64,000 nucleotides of DNA from Ferrovibrio sp. (GCA_017991315.1 JAGOQS010000002.1:806001-870000), one strand, 5' to 3'. Positions 26,467-35,418 are shown, numbered from the stretch's first letter. The notes: generated from the letters alone by a model not told the origin. Numbers and translations: made by a program.

Positions 26467-26488
26467 ACGTATATGTACTAAACGTATA
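26467..26488 (+). repeat. Direct repeats ACGTATA before the RHH gene
   Basis: ACGTATA occurs at 26467-26473 and 26482-26488, 15 bases apart, ending three bases before the ATG at 26492. RHH proteins often bind such paired short sites, so autoregulation is plausible. Confidence 0.35.
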
Positions 26489-26491
26489 CCC

Positions 26492-26902
26492 ATGAGCGAG
26501 ATTAAAAACCCTCCAAACACAACCGAAACCCCGGTGGCACCGCTTCGCCCGGTCCGCCCCAGCCTGGTCACCCGCAATATACGGCTCGGCCTGATGCGGA
26601 CCAGCGTGCGGCTGGAGCAGCAGGAATGGCAGGCGCTGGAGCATATCTGCCTATTGGAGGGCCTCGACCGCCATGGCTTCGCGGCCCGGGTGCAGGTCGA
26701 TCCGGCGCGGCGCGAGAACACACTCACCTCGCGGCTGCGCTGCGCCATCCTGGCCTATTACATGAAGGCCGCCGGCTTCGGCGGTAGCTCGCCAGGCAGC
26801 CACTATCCCAGGGCGATCAGCAGCAACAGCGGCAAGGTGGCGAACGAGACCAGGGTGGAAACCACCACCAGGCCGGCCACGGCGGTGGCATCGCGGGCAT
26901 AG
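26492..26902 (+). CDS. Ribbon-helix-helix (RHH_4-like) protein
   Basis: A 136-residue small protein. Residues 27-95 resemble the RHH_4 family: SLVTRNIRLGLMRTSVRLEQ, QEWQALEHICLLEGLDRH, then RRENTLTSRLRCAILAYYM. These are likely DNA-binding proteins. The last ~40 residues (Ser/Thr/Arg-rich) are encoded antisense to the end of the AEC permease gene, an overlap of 100 bases, so the tail may be an accident of a lost stop codon. No clear Shine-Dalgarno precedes the ATG. Confidence 0.72.
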   Translation: MSEIKNPPNTTETPVAPLRPVRPSLVTRNIRLGLMRTSVRLEQQEWQALEHICLLEGLDRHGFAARVQVDPARRENTLTSRLRCAILAYYMKAAGFGGSSPGSHYPRAISSNSGKVANETRVETTTRPATAVASRA

Positions 26903-27687
26903 CGCACCGCGAAGATCACGTTGATCACCGCCACCGGCATGGCGCATTGGATGATCAGCACGCCGCGCGCCACGCCGGTCATGCCGAAGGCCCAAGTCAG
27001 CGCCAGACCGACCGCGAAGCCCATGCCGAGACGCAAAGCCGTGAGGGTGAGTGCGTTGCGCAGGTCCTGCACCCGCAGGCTGGCGAGCGAAACGCCGAGC
27101 GTGAGCAGCATCAGCGGGATGGTGATGGCGCCCGCGGTTTCCAGGCTGCGCATCAGGAACAGTGGCAATTCGACCTGGAACTGGTTGCCGAGCACGCCAA
27201 TCGGCACGGCATAGATCACCGGCGCGCGCAGCAGCCCGATCCAGTTGCCGCGCCCGGCATAGAGCGCCTGGCCGATGGAGAAATTGCAGAACGAGTTCAG
27301 CGCGAAGCAGACCAGGCCCAGCGCCAGGCCCGGTGCGCCGAAGGCGAACAGGCAGAGCGACAGCCCGGCATTGCCGCTATTCGGGAAGGCCATCGGCGCC
27401 AGATAGCTGCGCCAGGGCAAGCCCAGCAGCCGCAGCGCGAAGAAGCCGATGACCACGAAGCATAGGGTGGCGGAAACCGCCGACAGCGCCATCCAGCCCA
27501 ATTCGGCGCGCGGCAATTCCGCCTTCAGCAGGGTGGAAATCACCAGGCAGGGCGTGCCGATATGGGTGGCGAGCTGGCCGATGGCATCCATCGGAAAGGC
27601 CAGGCCGCGCTTGGCCCAGATGAAGCCCAGGCCGGCCAGCACGAAGATCGGTGCGATGACGGCGAAGATTTCCGCGAACATCGCCAT
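26803..27687 (-). CDS. AEC-family (auxin efflux carrier-like) permease
   Basis: A 294-residue inner-membrane protein with about ten hydrophobic segments and the Mem_trans pattern: IFVLAGLGFIWAKRG at the N-terminus, FPNSGNAGLSLCLFAFG in the fourth segment, and GVLIIQCAMPVAVINVIFAVRY near the end, a conserved stretch in AEC transporters (malonate and other organic acid carriers). Substrate unknown. It follows corC by five bases on the minus strand and could be the last gene of aroK-aroB-corC. Confidence 0.9.
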   Translation of the reverse strand: MAMFAEIFAVIAPIFVLAGLGFIWAKRGLAFPMDAIGQLATHIGTPCLVISTLLKAELPRAELGWMALSAVSATLCFVVIGFFALRLLGLPWRSYLAPMAFPNSGNAGLSLCLFAFGAPGLALGLVCFALNSFCNFSIGQALYAGRGNWIGLLRAPVIYAVPIGVLGNQFQVELPLFLMRSLETAGAITIPLMLLTLGVSLASLRVQDLRNALTLTALRLGMGFAVGLALTWAFGMTGVARGVLIIQCAMPVAVINVIFAVRYARDATAVAGLVVVSTLVSFATLPLLLLIALG

Positions 27688-27692
27688 GGCCG

Positions 27693-28556
27693 CTAATCCT
27701 CGGAGCGCAGCGGCGCGATTTTCAATACCGTGATCTGGTTGCGCTGGCGGCGCAGCACCTCGAAACGGAAATCGTGAAACACGAAAACCTGGCCGGCCTC
27801 CGGGATCACCTGGGCTTCATGCAGCACCAGGCCGGCGATGGTGGTGGCATGCTCGTCGGGCAGATGCCAGTCGAATTGCCGGTTGAGCTGGCGAATGGTT
27901 GCCGTGCCATCGACCAGCACCGAACCATCGGCCTGGCGGCGGTAGACCCGCTTGGGCCTGTCATGCTCGTCGCGGATATCGCCAACGATCTCTTCCAGGA
28001 TGTCTTCCAGCGTAACCAGGCCGAGGATGGCGCCGTATTCATCCACCACCAGTGCGAAATGGGCGCGGCGCTGGCGAAACGCGTTGAGCTGTTCGCGGAG
28101 CGTGGTGGTTTCCGGCACGAACCAGGGTTCGAGCAGCAGCGGCTTCAGATCCAGCTTCTCGATCTCGAAATGCAGCGCATGCAGTTCACGCAGCAATGTC
28201 TTGGCATGCAGCACGCCGATGACATTCTCCGGCTCGTCGCGCCAGACTGGGATGCGGGTATGGCTCGATTCCAGCACCTGCGCCACGATCTCCGCCGGCG
28301 GCAGGCTGGCATCCAGCATTTCCATCTTGCGCCGGTGCACCATCACATCGCCGATCGGCACCTCGTCGAGATCGAGGATCGAGCCGAGCATGTCGCGTTC
28401 GAGCTTGACCAGGCTGCCCTGGGCAGCGTGCTGCTCAAGCTGGCTGCGCAGCACATCGGTGGCAGTGGGCGGTTCGGGCGGCGGCGGTCGGTCGCCGCGC
28501 TTGCGCGGGCGCAGCCAGCGCAGCAGACGGGCAAGCCGGAGCAGCCGTCCCCTCAT
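27693..28556 (-). CDS. CorC/HlyC-type CBS-domain protein without DUF21
   Basis: A 287-residue protein with two CBS domains (about 70-190: IGDVMVHRRKMEMLD, HTRIPVWRDEPENVIGVLHA, then FALVVDEYGAILGLVTLEDI) and the C-terminal CorC_HlyC domain (YRRQADGSVLVDGTATI through the end). The transmembrane DUF21 region usual for hemolysin-like proteins at this locus is missing; instead there is an Arg-rich N-terminus. The layout equals E. coli CorC, a cytosolic factor linked to magnesium and cobalt export. Its ATG overlaps the aroB TGA, so translation is coupled. Confidence 0.9.
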   Translation of the reverse strand: MRGRLLRLARLLRWLRPRKRGDRPPPPEPPTATDVLRSQLEQHAAQGSLVKLERDMLGSILDLDEVPIGDVMVHRRKMEMLDASLPPAEIVAQVLESSHTRIPVWRDEPENVIGVLHAKTLLRELHALHFEIEKLDLKPLLLEPWFVPETTTLREQLNAFRQRRAHFALVVDEYGAILGLVTLEDILEEIVGDIRDEHDRPKRVYRRQADGSVLVDGTATIRQLNRQFDWHLPDEHATTIAGLVLHEAQVIPEAGQVFVFHDFRFEVLRRQRNQITVLKIAPLRSED

Positions 28557-29692
28557 GCGCCGGCTGCTTGCCTCGCCGGCGCCAATTCATCCGCCAGCAA
28601 TGCGCTCACCGCCGCCGGGGCGACATCGTTGCGCTGCACGGCGCGGCCAATGGCTTCCGCCAGGATGAAGACCAGCTTGCCGTCCTGCACTTTCTTGTCC
28701 TGCTGCATGTGGTGTAGCAGCACTTCAACAGTGAAATTCTGCGCGCCATCCACCGCCGCGAGCCGCGCCGGCAGGCCGCTCAGATCAAGATGGCGCTGCA
28801 CGCGGGCGGCCAGCGCCGGATCGCACAGACCGAGCCGGCCGGAAAGCTGGAAAGCCAGCGCCATGCCGATGGCAACGCCCTCGCCATGCAGCAGCCGCGC
28901 GGAATAGCCGGTCTCGGCCTCCAGCGCATGGCCGAAAGTGTGGCCCAGATTGAGCAGCGCGCGCTCGCCTTCCTCACGCTCATCAGCCGCGACGATGCGC
29001 GCCTTATGGGCGCAACAGCGCGCCACGGCCTCGGCACGCAGCGCCTTGTCGCCGGCGAGCAATGCGGCGCCATTGGCCTCAAGCCAGGCGAAGAAATCGG
29101 CATCGCCGAGCAGGCCGTATTTCACGACTTCGGCATAGCCGGCACGGAGTTCGCGCAAGGGCAGTGTGTCCAGCGCATCGATATCGGCCAGCACCAGGCG
29201 CGGCTGGTGGAAGGCGCCGATCAGGTTCTTGCCTTGCGGCGCATTGATCGCGGTCTTGCCGCCGACACTGCTATCGACCTGCGACAGCAACGTGGTGGGA
29301 ATCTGGATGAAATCGACCCCGCGGCGCAGGATCGAGCAGGCGAAGCCGACCAGATCGCCGATCACGCCGCCGCCGAGTGCAATAACGTGGTCGCGGCGCT
29401 CCACCTTGTGGCTGAGCAGCGCGGTGCAAACGCGCTCGAGGCCGGCAAAGCTTTTCTGTGCCTCGCCCGGCGGCAGGATCACGGATTTGTGCTGGATGCC
29501 GGCGGCGTCGAGCGCCGCCTGCAGCGGCGCCAGGCGATGCGGCGCGACATTCTCATCCGTCACGATCACCGTGAACGGGCGGCGCAGGATCGGCTTTATC
29601 AACGCGCCAGCCTGGGCAATCAGCCCGGCACCGACATGGATATCATAGCCACGCTGGCCGAGTTCGACACGGATGCGGTGGGAAGCGGCCAT
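28553..29692 (-). CDS. aroB: 3-Dehydroquinate synthase
   Basis: Converts DAHP to 3-dehydroquinate (step two of the shikimate pathway) using NAD and a divalent metal. The 379-residue protein has the NAD-binding GGGVIGDLVGFACSILRRGV region, VDSSVGGKTAINAPQGKNLIGAF, and the metal ligands in LNLGHTFGHALE and LLHGEGVAIGM. It follows aroK by seven bases and overlaps corC by four bases. Confidence 0.97.
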   Translation of the reverse strand: MAASHRIRVELGQRGYDIHVGAGLIAQAGALIKPILRRPFTVIVTDENVAPHRLAPLQAALDAAGIQHKSVILPPGEAQKSFAGLERVCTALLSHKVERRDHVIALGGGVIGDLVGFACSILRRGVDFIQIPTTLLSQVDSSVGGKTAINAPQGKNLIGAFHQPRLVLADIDALDTLPLRELRAGYAEVVKYGLLGDADFFAWLEANGAALLAGDKALRAEAVARCCAHKARIVAADEREEGERALLNLGHTFGHALEAETGYSARLLHGEGVAIGMALAFQLSGRLGLCDPALAARVQRHLDLSGLPARLAAVDGAQNFTVEVLLHHMQQDKKVQDGKLVFILAEAIGRAVQRNDVAPAAVSALLADELAPARQAAGA

Positions 29693-29699
29693 GGCGCCA

Positions 29700-30263
29700 T
29701 CAATCTCCAGCAGTCTCGGTTACCGGCCTGACATAGCCAGGCGGCAAGGTGGCAATGATGCGCTCGACCACGCCTTCATGCGGGCCATCGCCGGTAAGCA
29801 CGGTGATATCGGCATCGGCATAGACCGGGTAGCGCTCGTCCATCAGGCGGGAGAGCACGGCACGCATGTCGCCGCCAGCCAGCAGCGGCCGGTTGCCGCG
29901 CCGGGAGCAGCGCTTCACCAGCACATCGAGTTCCGCCTTGAGCCAGATCGACAGGCCACGCTCCTTGATGCGGGCGCGGGTCTCGGCATTCATGAAAGCG
30001 CCGCCGCCGGTGGCCAGCACGATTGGCGATTGCTCCAGCAGCCGGGCGATGACGCGGCGCTCGCCATCGCGGAAGGCGGGTTCGCCATGTTCGGCGAAAA
30101 TATCCGGGATGCTGGCGCCGGCGGCTTTCTCGATCTCGGTATCGGCATCGAAGAACGGCAGCCCGAGGCGTGACGCCAGGCGCTTGCCAACCGAACTCTT
30201 TCCCGCCCCCATCAAGCCGACCAGGACCAGACTCTTCAGCGGTACGGGAACAATCGGTTGCAC
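29700..30263 (-). CDS. aroK: Shikimate kinase
   Basis: A 187-residue kinase that phosphorylates shikimate at O-3. Visible motifs: P-loop GLMGAGKSSVGKRLA, shikimate-binding FFDADTEIEKAAG, EPAFRDGERRVI, GGGAFMN, and the lid RGNRPLL. A GTG at 30261-30263 with AGAGGG in front gives a normal-length protein; the reading frame stays open upstream but gives a non-homologous leader that overlaps the divergent promoter region. First gene of aroK-aroB-corC. Confidence 0.95.
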   Translation of the reverse strand: MQPIVPVPLKSLVLVGLMGAGKSSVGKRLASRLGLPFFDADTEIEKAAGASIPDIFAEHGEPAFRDGERRVIARLLEQSPIVLATGGGAFMNAETRARIKERGLSIWLKAELDVLVKRCSRRGNRPLLAGGDMRAVLSRLMDERYPVYADADITVLTGDGPHEGVVERIIATLPPGYVRPVTETAGD

Positions 30264-30437
30264 AACACCCTCTGGTTCACGCCGGCCGCAGCCGGACAAC
30301 AGGTCGGCTGGAAACGACAAAGCGGCCGGCCAGGCATGGCGCCCAATTGCGATACCCTGGCCGGGCCGGTAGAATACTGTAACCGGCTGGCAATTCAAAC
30401 GCGGCTGGCCCTGTTTGCGCACGTATCCGAGGATTTC

Positions 30438-30578
30438 ATGAGCCGCCTTCTTGCGATTTTCCTTGCCCTTCTGGTGCTGCTGGTAGTGGGCGGCGGCATT
30501 TTCCTCGCCACCTGGGATATTCCAGCACCGAAATCCAAGGTCGAAAAGGTCATCCCCAACGACAGGCTCGGGAAATAA
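30438..30578 (+). CDS. 46-residue single-pass membrane microprotein
   Basis: MSRLLAIFLALLVLLVVGGG begins a one-helix protein that continues into a short polar tail with PAPKSKVEKVIPNDR. GAGG precedes the ATG at a good distance. It ends two bases before the next gene, which encodes an exported 611-residue protein, so the pair is co-translated. Short hydrophobic ORFs of this type occur at this position upstream of xerD in other alphaproteobacteria; function is unknown. Confidence 0.72.
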   Translation: MSRLLAIFLALLVLLVVGGGIFLATWDIPAPKSKVEKVIPNDRLGK

Positions 30579-30580
30579 TC

Positions 30581-32416
30581 ATGCGCCGGCAGGCCGCCCT
30601 CAGCATCCCGTTTCTTCTTGCTCTGGCCGGCACCGCCCTGGCGCAGCCAGTGCGCCTTACGCCGGCAGCGCCGCCGCAGAACCAGAGCCAGAATCAGGCG
30701 CAGGAGGAGCAGAAGCCGGAACAGCCGGCGACCGCTCAGCCGGCCCCCGTACAGCAGACGCCTGTACAGCAGACTAACGTGCCGCCCGCCGGGGCCCCTG
30801 CTGGCGCTCCTGGCGGCACCGCTGTGCCGAAGGCCGGCATGGTGGCGGTGGAAACCCTGAGCGCGCCTGATCCGTCCAGCGCCGGCCTGCTCGGCGACGA
30901 CAATGGCGGCCTTGGCATCAAGATGTGGGCCGGCACCAGCCGCGCCCAGGCGGAGCGCGTGATCGGCCTGCTGCCGGCACCTATCGCCTCGCCGGCCTTG
31001 CGGCAATTGCAGCGCCGCCTGCTGCTGACGGCGGCAGAGGTACCTGCTGGCCAGACGAGCGGTGAGAACAGCCTGCTCGGCCTGCGCGTGCGCCAGCTCT
31101 ACCGCCTCGGCCTGAATGCGGAAGCTGCCGATCTCGGTGTGCCGAAACCGCAGGCATTGCGCGACCGCGTCTTCACCGCGCTGCCGATCAATCTGGCACT
31201 GCAGAAGCATGATATTGCCGCCGCCTGCCCGCTTGGCGCCCGTGCGCTGGCGGAAGAACCCTCCGAAGCGGCCTGGCTGCGGGTGGCGGTGTTCTGCCGC
31301 TTCAAGAACGGTGAGACCGCCAGCGGTGAACTGGCGCTGAGCCTGTGGCGCGACCAGGGCGGTGAGGACACCGCCTTCCAGGCGCTGGCGGCCATCATGG
31401 GCGGCGACAGCCGCGTGAAGATCGAGAAGCTGGCGCATGTCGATCCGCTGATTGTGGCGATGCTGCGCGAGACCAAGCGCCCGCTGCCGCCGGGTTCCAT
31501 CGAAATTGCCCCGGCCGGCACGCTTGCCGCCATCGCCGACCTGCCCGAGCTCGATCCCGAGATGCGGTTGAACGCGCTCGGTATCGGCGTGGCGCTTGGT
31601 GCCATTCCGCCGCAGCGGCTCATCAGCGCCTATACCCAGCTTGAAATCACCGAAGCGCAGCGCGCCGATATTCTTGCCGGCAAGCTGAAAGGCGCCCGTG
31701 CTGCCGCCTTCCTGTTCCAGCAGGCGCGCGAACTCAACGCATCTGGCCCGAAGCACGCCGAGGCGCTGAAGCGCGTTTATGAGCTCGCCGCTGCGCGCGG
31801 CACCCTGTTCATGAGCGCTGTCGTGCTGCGCGAGACATTGCGCGACCTGCCGGCCGAACCGGAAAGCTTGAGCGCTGCTCCGGCGGTAATCCGCCTGGCC
31901 CTGGCGGCGGGCGAAACCGGCACCGCGCGGCTATGGCGCAACAGCCTGCTGAGCCAGACCGATCCGGCATTGACCACCATTGCGGCACAGACCTGGCCTC
32001 TGCTGGTTTTGGTAGAGCCGCCGACAGCCTGGCCGGAAGCGCAGTTCCAGGCCTGGAGCGAGACGCTGAAAAACCTGCCGCCGCAGCGCAAGGCCGCACT
32101 GCAGGCACTGGTGCTGATCCTGGCCGAAGCCAGCGGCGTGCCGGTGCCGGCGGAAACCTGGCAAGCGATGATCCAGCCCGGGCTTGAAACCAGCAGCAGC
32201 AACCCGCCGGTGGCCTACTGGCGCAATCTGCTGCGCGCCTCGGAAGCCAATGCCAAGGCCGAAACCGTGGCGCTGGCGCTGATCCTGCTTGGCGACAATC
32301 TCGCCAAGGATGATCCGGCGATGCTGGCGACGGCATTCGGCGCGCTGAAGCGGCTGAAGCTCGACGCGGAAGTGCGCGCACTGGCGTTGGAAGCCGCGCT
32401 GCTGCGCGGCCTCTGA
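30581..32416 (+). CDS. Exported 611-residue alpha-helical protein of unknown function (xerD-linked)
   Basis: Begins MRRQAALSIPFLLALAGTAL with signal cleavage likely after ALAQ, then a Gln/Pro/Ala low-complexity linker (about 25-80), and a long helical region with TPR-like spacing of Ala/Leu. There are only two cysteines after the signal and no catalytic motif. Conserved hypothetical proteins of this type lie between aroK and xerD in Rhodospirillales and relatives. Together with the preceding membrane microprotein it may form an envelope unit. Periplasmic location is inferred from the signal peptide. Confidence 0.7.
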   Translation: MRRQAALSIPFLLALAGTALAQPVRLTPAAPPQNQSQNQAQEEQKPEQPATAQPAPVQQTPVQQTNVPPAGAPAGAPGGTAVPKAGMVAVETLSAPDPSSAGLLGDDNGGLGIKMWAGTSRAQAERVIGLLPAPIASPALRQLQRRLLLTAAEVPAGQTSGENSLLGLRVRQLYRLGLNAEAADLGVPKPQALRDRVFTALPINLALQKHDIAAACPLGARALAEEPSEAAWLRVAVFCRFKNGETASGELALSLWRDQGGEDTAFQALAAIMGGDSRVKIEKLAHVDPLIVAMLRETKRPLPPGSIEIAPAGTLAAIADLPELDPEMRLNALGIGVALGAIPPQRLISAYTQLEITEAQRADILAGKLKGARAAAFLFQQARELNASGPKHAEALKRVYELAAARGTLFMSAVVLRETLRDLPAEPESLSAAPAVIRLALAAGETGTARLWRNSLLSQTDPALTTIAAQTWPLLVLVEPPTAWPEAQFQAWSETLKNLPPQRKAALQALVLILAEASGVPVPAETWQAMIQPGLETSSSNPPVAYWRNLLRASEANAKAETVALALILLGDNLAKDDPAMLATAFGALKRLKLDAEVRALALEAALLRGL

Positions 32417-32433
32417 CGCCTGCCCCACCCACA

Positions 32434-33360
32434 ATGCGCGCCCAGCGGCATATCGAGGCCTTCCTCGAAATGCTCGGCGCCGAGCGCGGCCTGGCGAAGA
32501 ACACGCTGGAAGCCTATGCCAACGACCTGGCCGATTTCGCCGGCTTCCTCACCACGCGCGAAGCCGCGCCGCAAAGCGTCGGCATCGAGATCCTGCGCGC
32601 GTATGCGCAATCCTTGAGCGATGCCGGATTGAAACCGGCTACGGCGGCACGGCGGCTTTCGGCCTTGCGGCAATTCTTCAAGTTCATGGCTTCCGAAGGC
32701 ATTCGCGAGGATGATCCCTCCGCGCTGCTCGATGCGCCAAAGCGCGGCCGGCCGCTACCGAAAATATTGAGCGAGGCGGAAGTCGAACTGCTGCTGGCGC
32801 AAGTGCGGCATCAGCGCGAGGACCCGGCGGAAAGCGCGCGGCTCACGGCGTTGCTGGAAATCCTCTATGCCACCGGACTGCGGGTGAGCGAGCTGGTCGG
32901 CCTGCGCTTCCCGCCGTTTGGCGACGACCAGCGTTTCCTGCTGGTGCGCGGCAAGGGCAACAAGGAACGCCTGGTGCCGCTAAGCGAGGTGGCGCGCGCC
33001 GCGATCCGCGACTATGTGCAGGACTGGCGCGGCGAATTCCTGGCGCCGAAGCAGCTCTCGCCCTGGCTGTTCCCATCACGCGGCGAAAGCGGCCACCTGA
33101 CGCGGCAGCGTTTCGGCCAGTTGCTGAAAGAACTCGCCGCCGCCTCGGGCATCAATACTGCCAAAGTATCGCCACATGTGCTGCGCCATGCCTTCGCCAG
33201 CCATCTTCTGGCCCATGGCGCCGATCTGCGCGCGGTGCAGAAGATGCTCGGCCATGCCGATATCAGCACCACGCAAATCTACACGCATGTGCTGGAAGCG
33301 CGGAAACAGGCCCTGGTGCAGGACCATCACCCGCTGGCGAAGGGACGCCACGGCACCTAG
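32434..33360 (+). CDS. xerD: Tyrosine recombinase XerD
   Basis: A 308-residue site-specific recombinase resolving chromosome dimers at dif with XerC and FtsK. N-terminal SAM-like core-binding domain (1-100), catalytic domain with Arg150 (YATGLRVSEL), Lys174 (GKGNKERLVPL), His248 and Arg251 (SPHVLRHAFASHLL), His274 (LGHADISTTQIYTHV) and the nucleophile Tyr283. Length and motifs fit XerD rather than a phage integrase. It follows the 611-residue gene by 17 bases. ftsK, its partner, lies 13 kb further on. Confidence 0.94.
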   Translation: MRAQRHIEAFLEMLGAERGLAKNTLEAYANDLADFAGFLTTREAAPQSVGIEILRAYAQSLSDAGLKPATAARRLSALRQFFKFMASEGIREDDPSALLDAPKRGRPLPKILSEAEVELLLAQVRHQREDPAESARLTALLEILYATGLRVSELVGLRFPPFGDDQRFLLVRGKGNKERLVPLSEVARAAIRDYVQDWRGEFLAPKQLSPWLFPSRGESGHLTRQRFGQLLKELAAASGINTAKVSPHVLRHAFASHLLAHGADLRAVQKMLGHADISTTQIYTHVLEARKQALVQDHHPLAKGRHGT

Positions 33361-33431
33361 CGGATAGCTCTTGCCAAGGCCCTGCCGGTTAGTTAGCAGT
33401 TGCAACAGAGCAGCAGGGAGAGGCAGCCACC

Positions 33432-34409
33432 ATGAGCTTCAAGACCGTAACCCAGACCACGCCGAGGCTTAACCGTTGCGAGCTGGCAGTGCCGGGCTCC
33501 AGCGTCAAACTCTTTGAAAAGGCTGCAAAATCCGCCGCCGACGTGGTGTTCCTGGACCTTGAGGACGCGGTCGCCCCGGACGACAAGCCGCAGGCGCGAA
33601 AGAATATTGTGCAGGCGCTGCATGACATCGACTGGGGCACCAAGACCCTGAGCGTGCGCATCAATGGCCTGGATACCCATTACATGTACCGCGACGTCGT
33701 CGACGTGGTGGAGCAGGCCGGCGACAAGCTGCACCTGATCATGGTGCCGAAGGTGGGCACGGCGGCCGACATCTATGCCGTCGACATGCTGCTGACCCAG
33801 ATCGAGACCGCCAAAGGCTTCACCCGCCGCATCGGCATCGAGGCGATCATCGAAACCGCGCTCGGCATGCAGAATATCAACGAGATCGCCGCCGCCAGCC
33901 CGCGCCTCGAAAGCCTGCATTTCGGCGTGGCCGACTACGCCGCCTCGACCCGCGCCCGCACCACCTCCATCGGCGGCCCGAACCCGCTCTATGGCGTGCT
34001 GACCGACAAGGATGGCGACAAGCCGCGCGACTATTTCTGGGGCGACATGTGGCATTACGCCATTGCCCGCATGGTGGTGGCGGCGCGCGCCAATGGCATC
34101 CGCCCGATCGACGGCCCGTTCGGCGATTTCTCCGATGCCGAAGGCTACAAGGCGCAGGCAAACCGTGCCGCGATCCTCGGCTGCGAAGGCAAGTGGGCGA
34201 TCCATCCGAGCCAGATTCCGCTGGCCAACGAGGTCTACACGCCGCCGGAAGCGGAAGTGGCCAAGGCACGCCGCATCCTGGAAGCCATGGCCAAGGCGCA
34301 GGCCGATGGCCTTGGCGCCGTGGCACTGGATGGCAAGCTGATCGACATTGCTTCCATCCGCCAGGCCGAGGCGCTGGTGAAGCAATATGAGCTGATCGCG
34401 CGCGGTTAG
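33432..34409 (+). CDS. CoA-ester lyase of the malyl-CoA / citramalyl-CoA lyase type
   Basis: A 325-residue HpcH/HpaI-fold enzyme that cleaves or forms C-C bonds of CoA thioesters such as malyl-CoA or beta-methylmalyl-CoA. Motifs: RCELAVPGSSVKLFEKAAK, VVFLDLEDAVAPDDK with the acidic metal ligand, KTLSVRINGLD, the central GIEAIIETALGMQNINEIAA with its Glu ligand, HFGVADYAAS with its Asp ligand, and KWAIHPSQI. The extended C-terminal lid is like Mcl1. Found in the ethylmalonyl-CoA, serine and glyoxylate pathways, but no such partner genes adjoin. AGGGAGAGG precedes the start. Confidence 0.9.
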   Translation: MSFKTVTQTTPRLNRCELAVPGSSVKLFEKAAKSAADVVFLDLEDAVAPDDKPQARKNIVQALHDIDWGTKTLSVRINGLDTHYMYRDVVDVVEQAGDKLHLIMVPKVGTAADIYAVDMLLTQIETAKGFTRRIGIEAIIETALGMQNINEIAAASPRLESLHFGVADYAASTRARTTSIGGPNPLYGVLTDKDGDKPRDYFWGDMWHYAIARMVVAARANGIRPIDGPFGDFSDAEGYKAQANRAAILGCEGKWAIHPSQIPLANEVYTPPEAEVAKARRILEAMAKAQADGLGAVALDGKLIDIASIRQAEALVKQYELIARG

Positions 34410-34413
34410 TTTC

Positions 34414-35418
34414 TTATTCCTGGAAGTGCCGGCAGAGCGCCAGCACGAACAGCAGGCCGAGCAGCAGGGCCGCCACCGTCGACCACGGTTGCGGCCCTAT
34501 TTGCGCCGCCAGCGCCAGCAGGATCAGCGCCAGATTGAGGGCGCCGATCTTCGCCGCCACCGGGGCATGGGCGCCGGCCTTGCGCGCAGCCTGCTGATAG
34601 AAATGCTGGCGATGCGCCTGCCAGAATTTCTCACCGCGCAGCGCGCGCTTCAGCAGCGTGAAGGTAGCATCCACCCAGTAATACAGCGGCAGGATGATCG
34701 CCGCCGCCCAGAGGCCGCTGAGCGCCGCCTGCAACAGCAAGCCGCCGAGCAGGAAACCGACCGGCACCGAGCCGACATCGCCCATGAAGACATCGGCCCT
34801 GCCCCAATTGCGGCGCAGAAAGCCTGATCCGGCGCCAGCCACGATCAGCGCCAGGCCGGCATAGCCGCCGCCGAAACCGGCAAGCCAGCCGCAGGCCGCC
34901 AGACCGATGCCGATGCCGGCCATCTCGATGCCGGTGATGCCGTTGATGCCATCCATGAAATTGAACAGGTTGACGAACCATAGCCAGGCGAGGAAGCAGA
35001 CCAGACGCTCGAACCACAGCGGCACCAGTCCTTGCGTCACCGTCGCTTCGGCCGGCAACTGCCCGAGCACCAGCGCCACGGCCAGCGCCTGCGCGCCCAT
35101 GCGCAGCAGGATCGGCAGACCCTTCAGGCGGTCGTCGAACCAGAACAGCAAAGCCAGCACCAGCATGCCGACCAGCAGCATGCCCTGGCCCCATTGCTCG
35201 GCCAGGGTGATCCAGGGCAGGCCAAGGGCGAGAATAATCGCCACCACGGCAATGCCGCCGCCACGCGGCGTCGGCTCGGTGTGGCTGGAGCGCGCGTTGG
35301 GCATATCGAGCACGGCGCGGGTCTTGAGCCAGATGATCAGCGGCACCAGCAGCAGCATGGTGCCGATGGCCGCCAGCAGGCCAAAACCGAGCGCAAAGGG
35401 CCAGGTCGGTTCGATCAC
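34414..35418 (-). CDS. Undecaprenyl-phosphate sugar-1-phosphate transferase (WecA/MraY superfamily)
   Basis: A 334-residue membrane protein with about ten helices that transfers a HexNAc-1-phosphate to a polyprenyl phosphate to start glycan synthesis. Motifs: FWFDDRLKGLP for the catalytic aspartates, NLFNFMDGINGITGIEM, VFMGDVGSVPVGFLLGG, and the cytosolic HRQHFYQQA loop. The start is a GTG that overlaps the glycosyltransferase stop (35415-35418), so translation is coupled. It forms a two-gene unit with that glycosyltransferase. Confidence 0.9.
   Translation of the reverse strand: MIEPTWPFALGFGLLAAIGTMLLLVPLIIWLKTRAVLDMPNARSSHTEPTPRGGGIAVVAIILALGLPWITLAEQWGQGMLLVGMLVLALLFWFDDRLKGLPILLRMGAQALAVALVLGQLPAEATVTQGLVPLWFERLVCFLAWLWFVNLFNFMDGINGITGIEMAGIGIGLAACGWLAGFGGGYAGLALIVAGAGSGFLRRNWGRADVFMGDVGSVPVGFLLGGLLLQAALSGLWAAAIILPLYYWVDATFTLLKRALRGEKFWQAHRQHFYQQAARKAGAHAPVAAKIGALNLALILLALAAQIGPQPWSTVAALLLGLLFVLALCRHFQE

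Noticed and set aside
32434-33360. Possible phage integrase marking a mobile element
   Set aside because: Length, motifs and context match chromosomal XerD; there are no att repeats, no tRNA junction and no phage genes.
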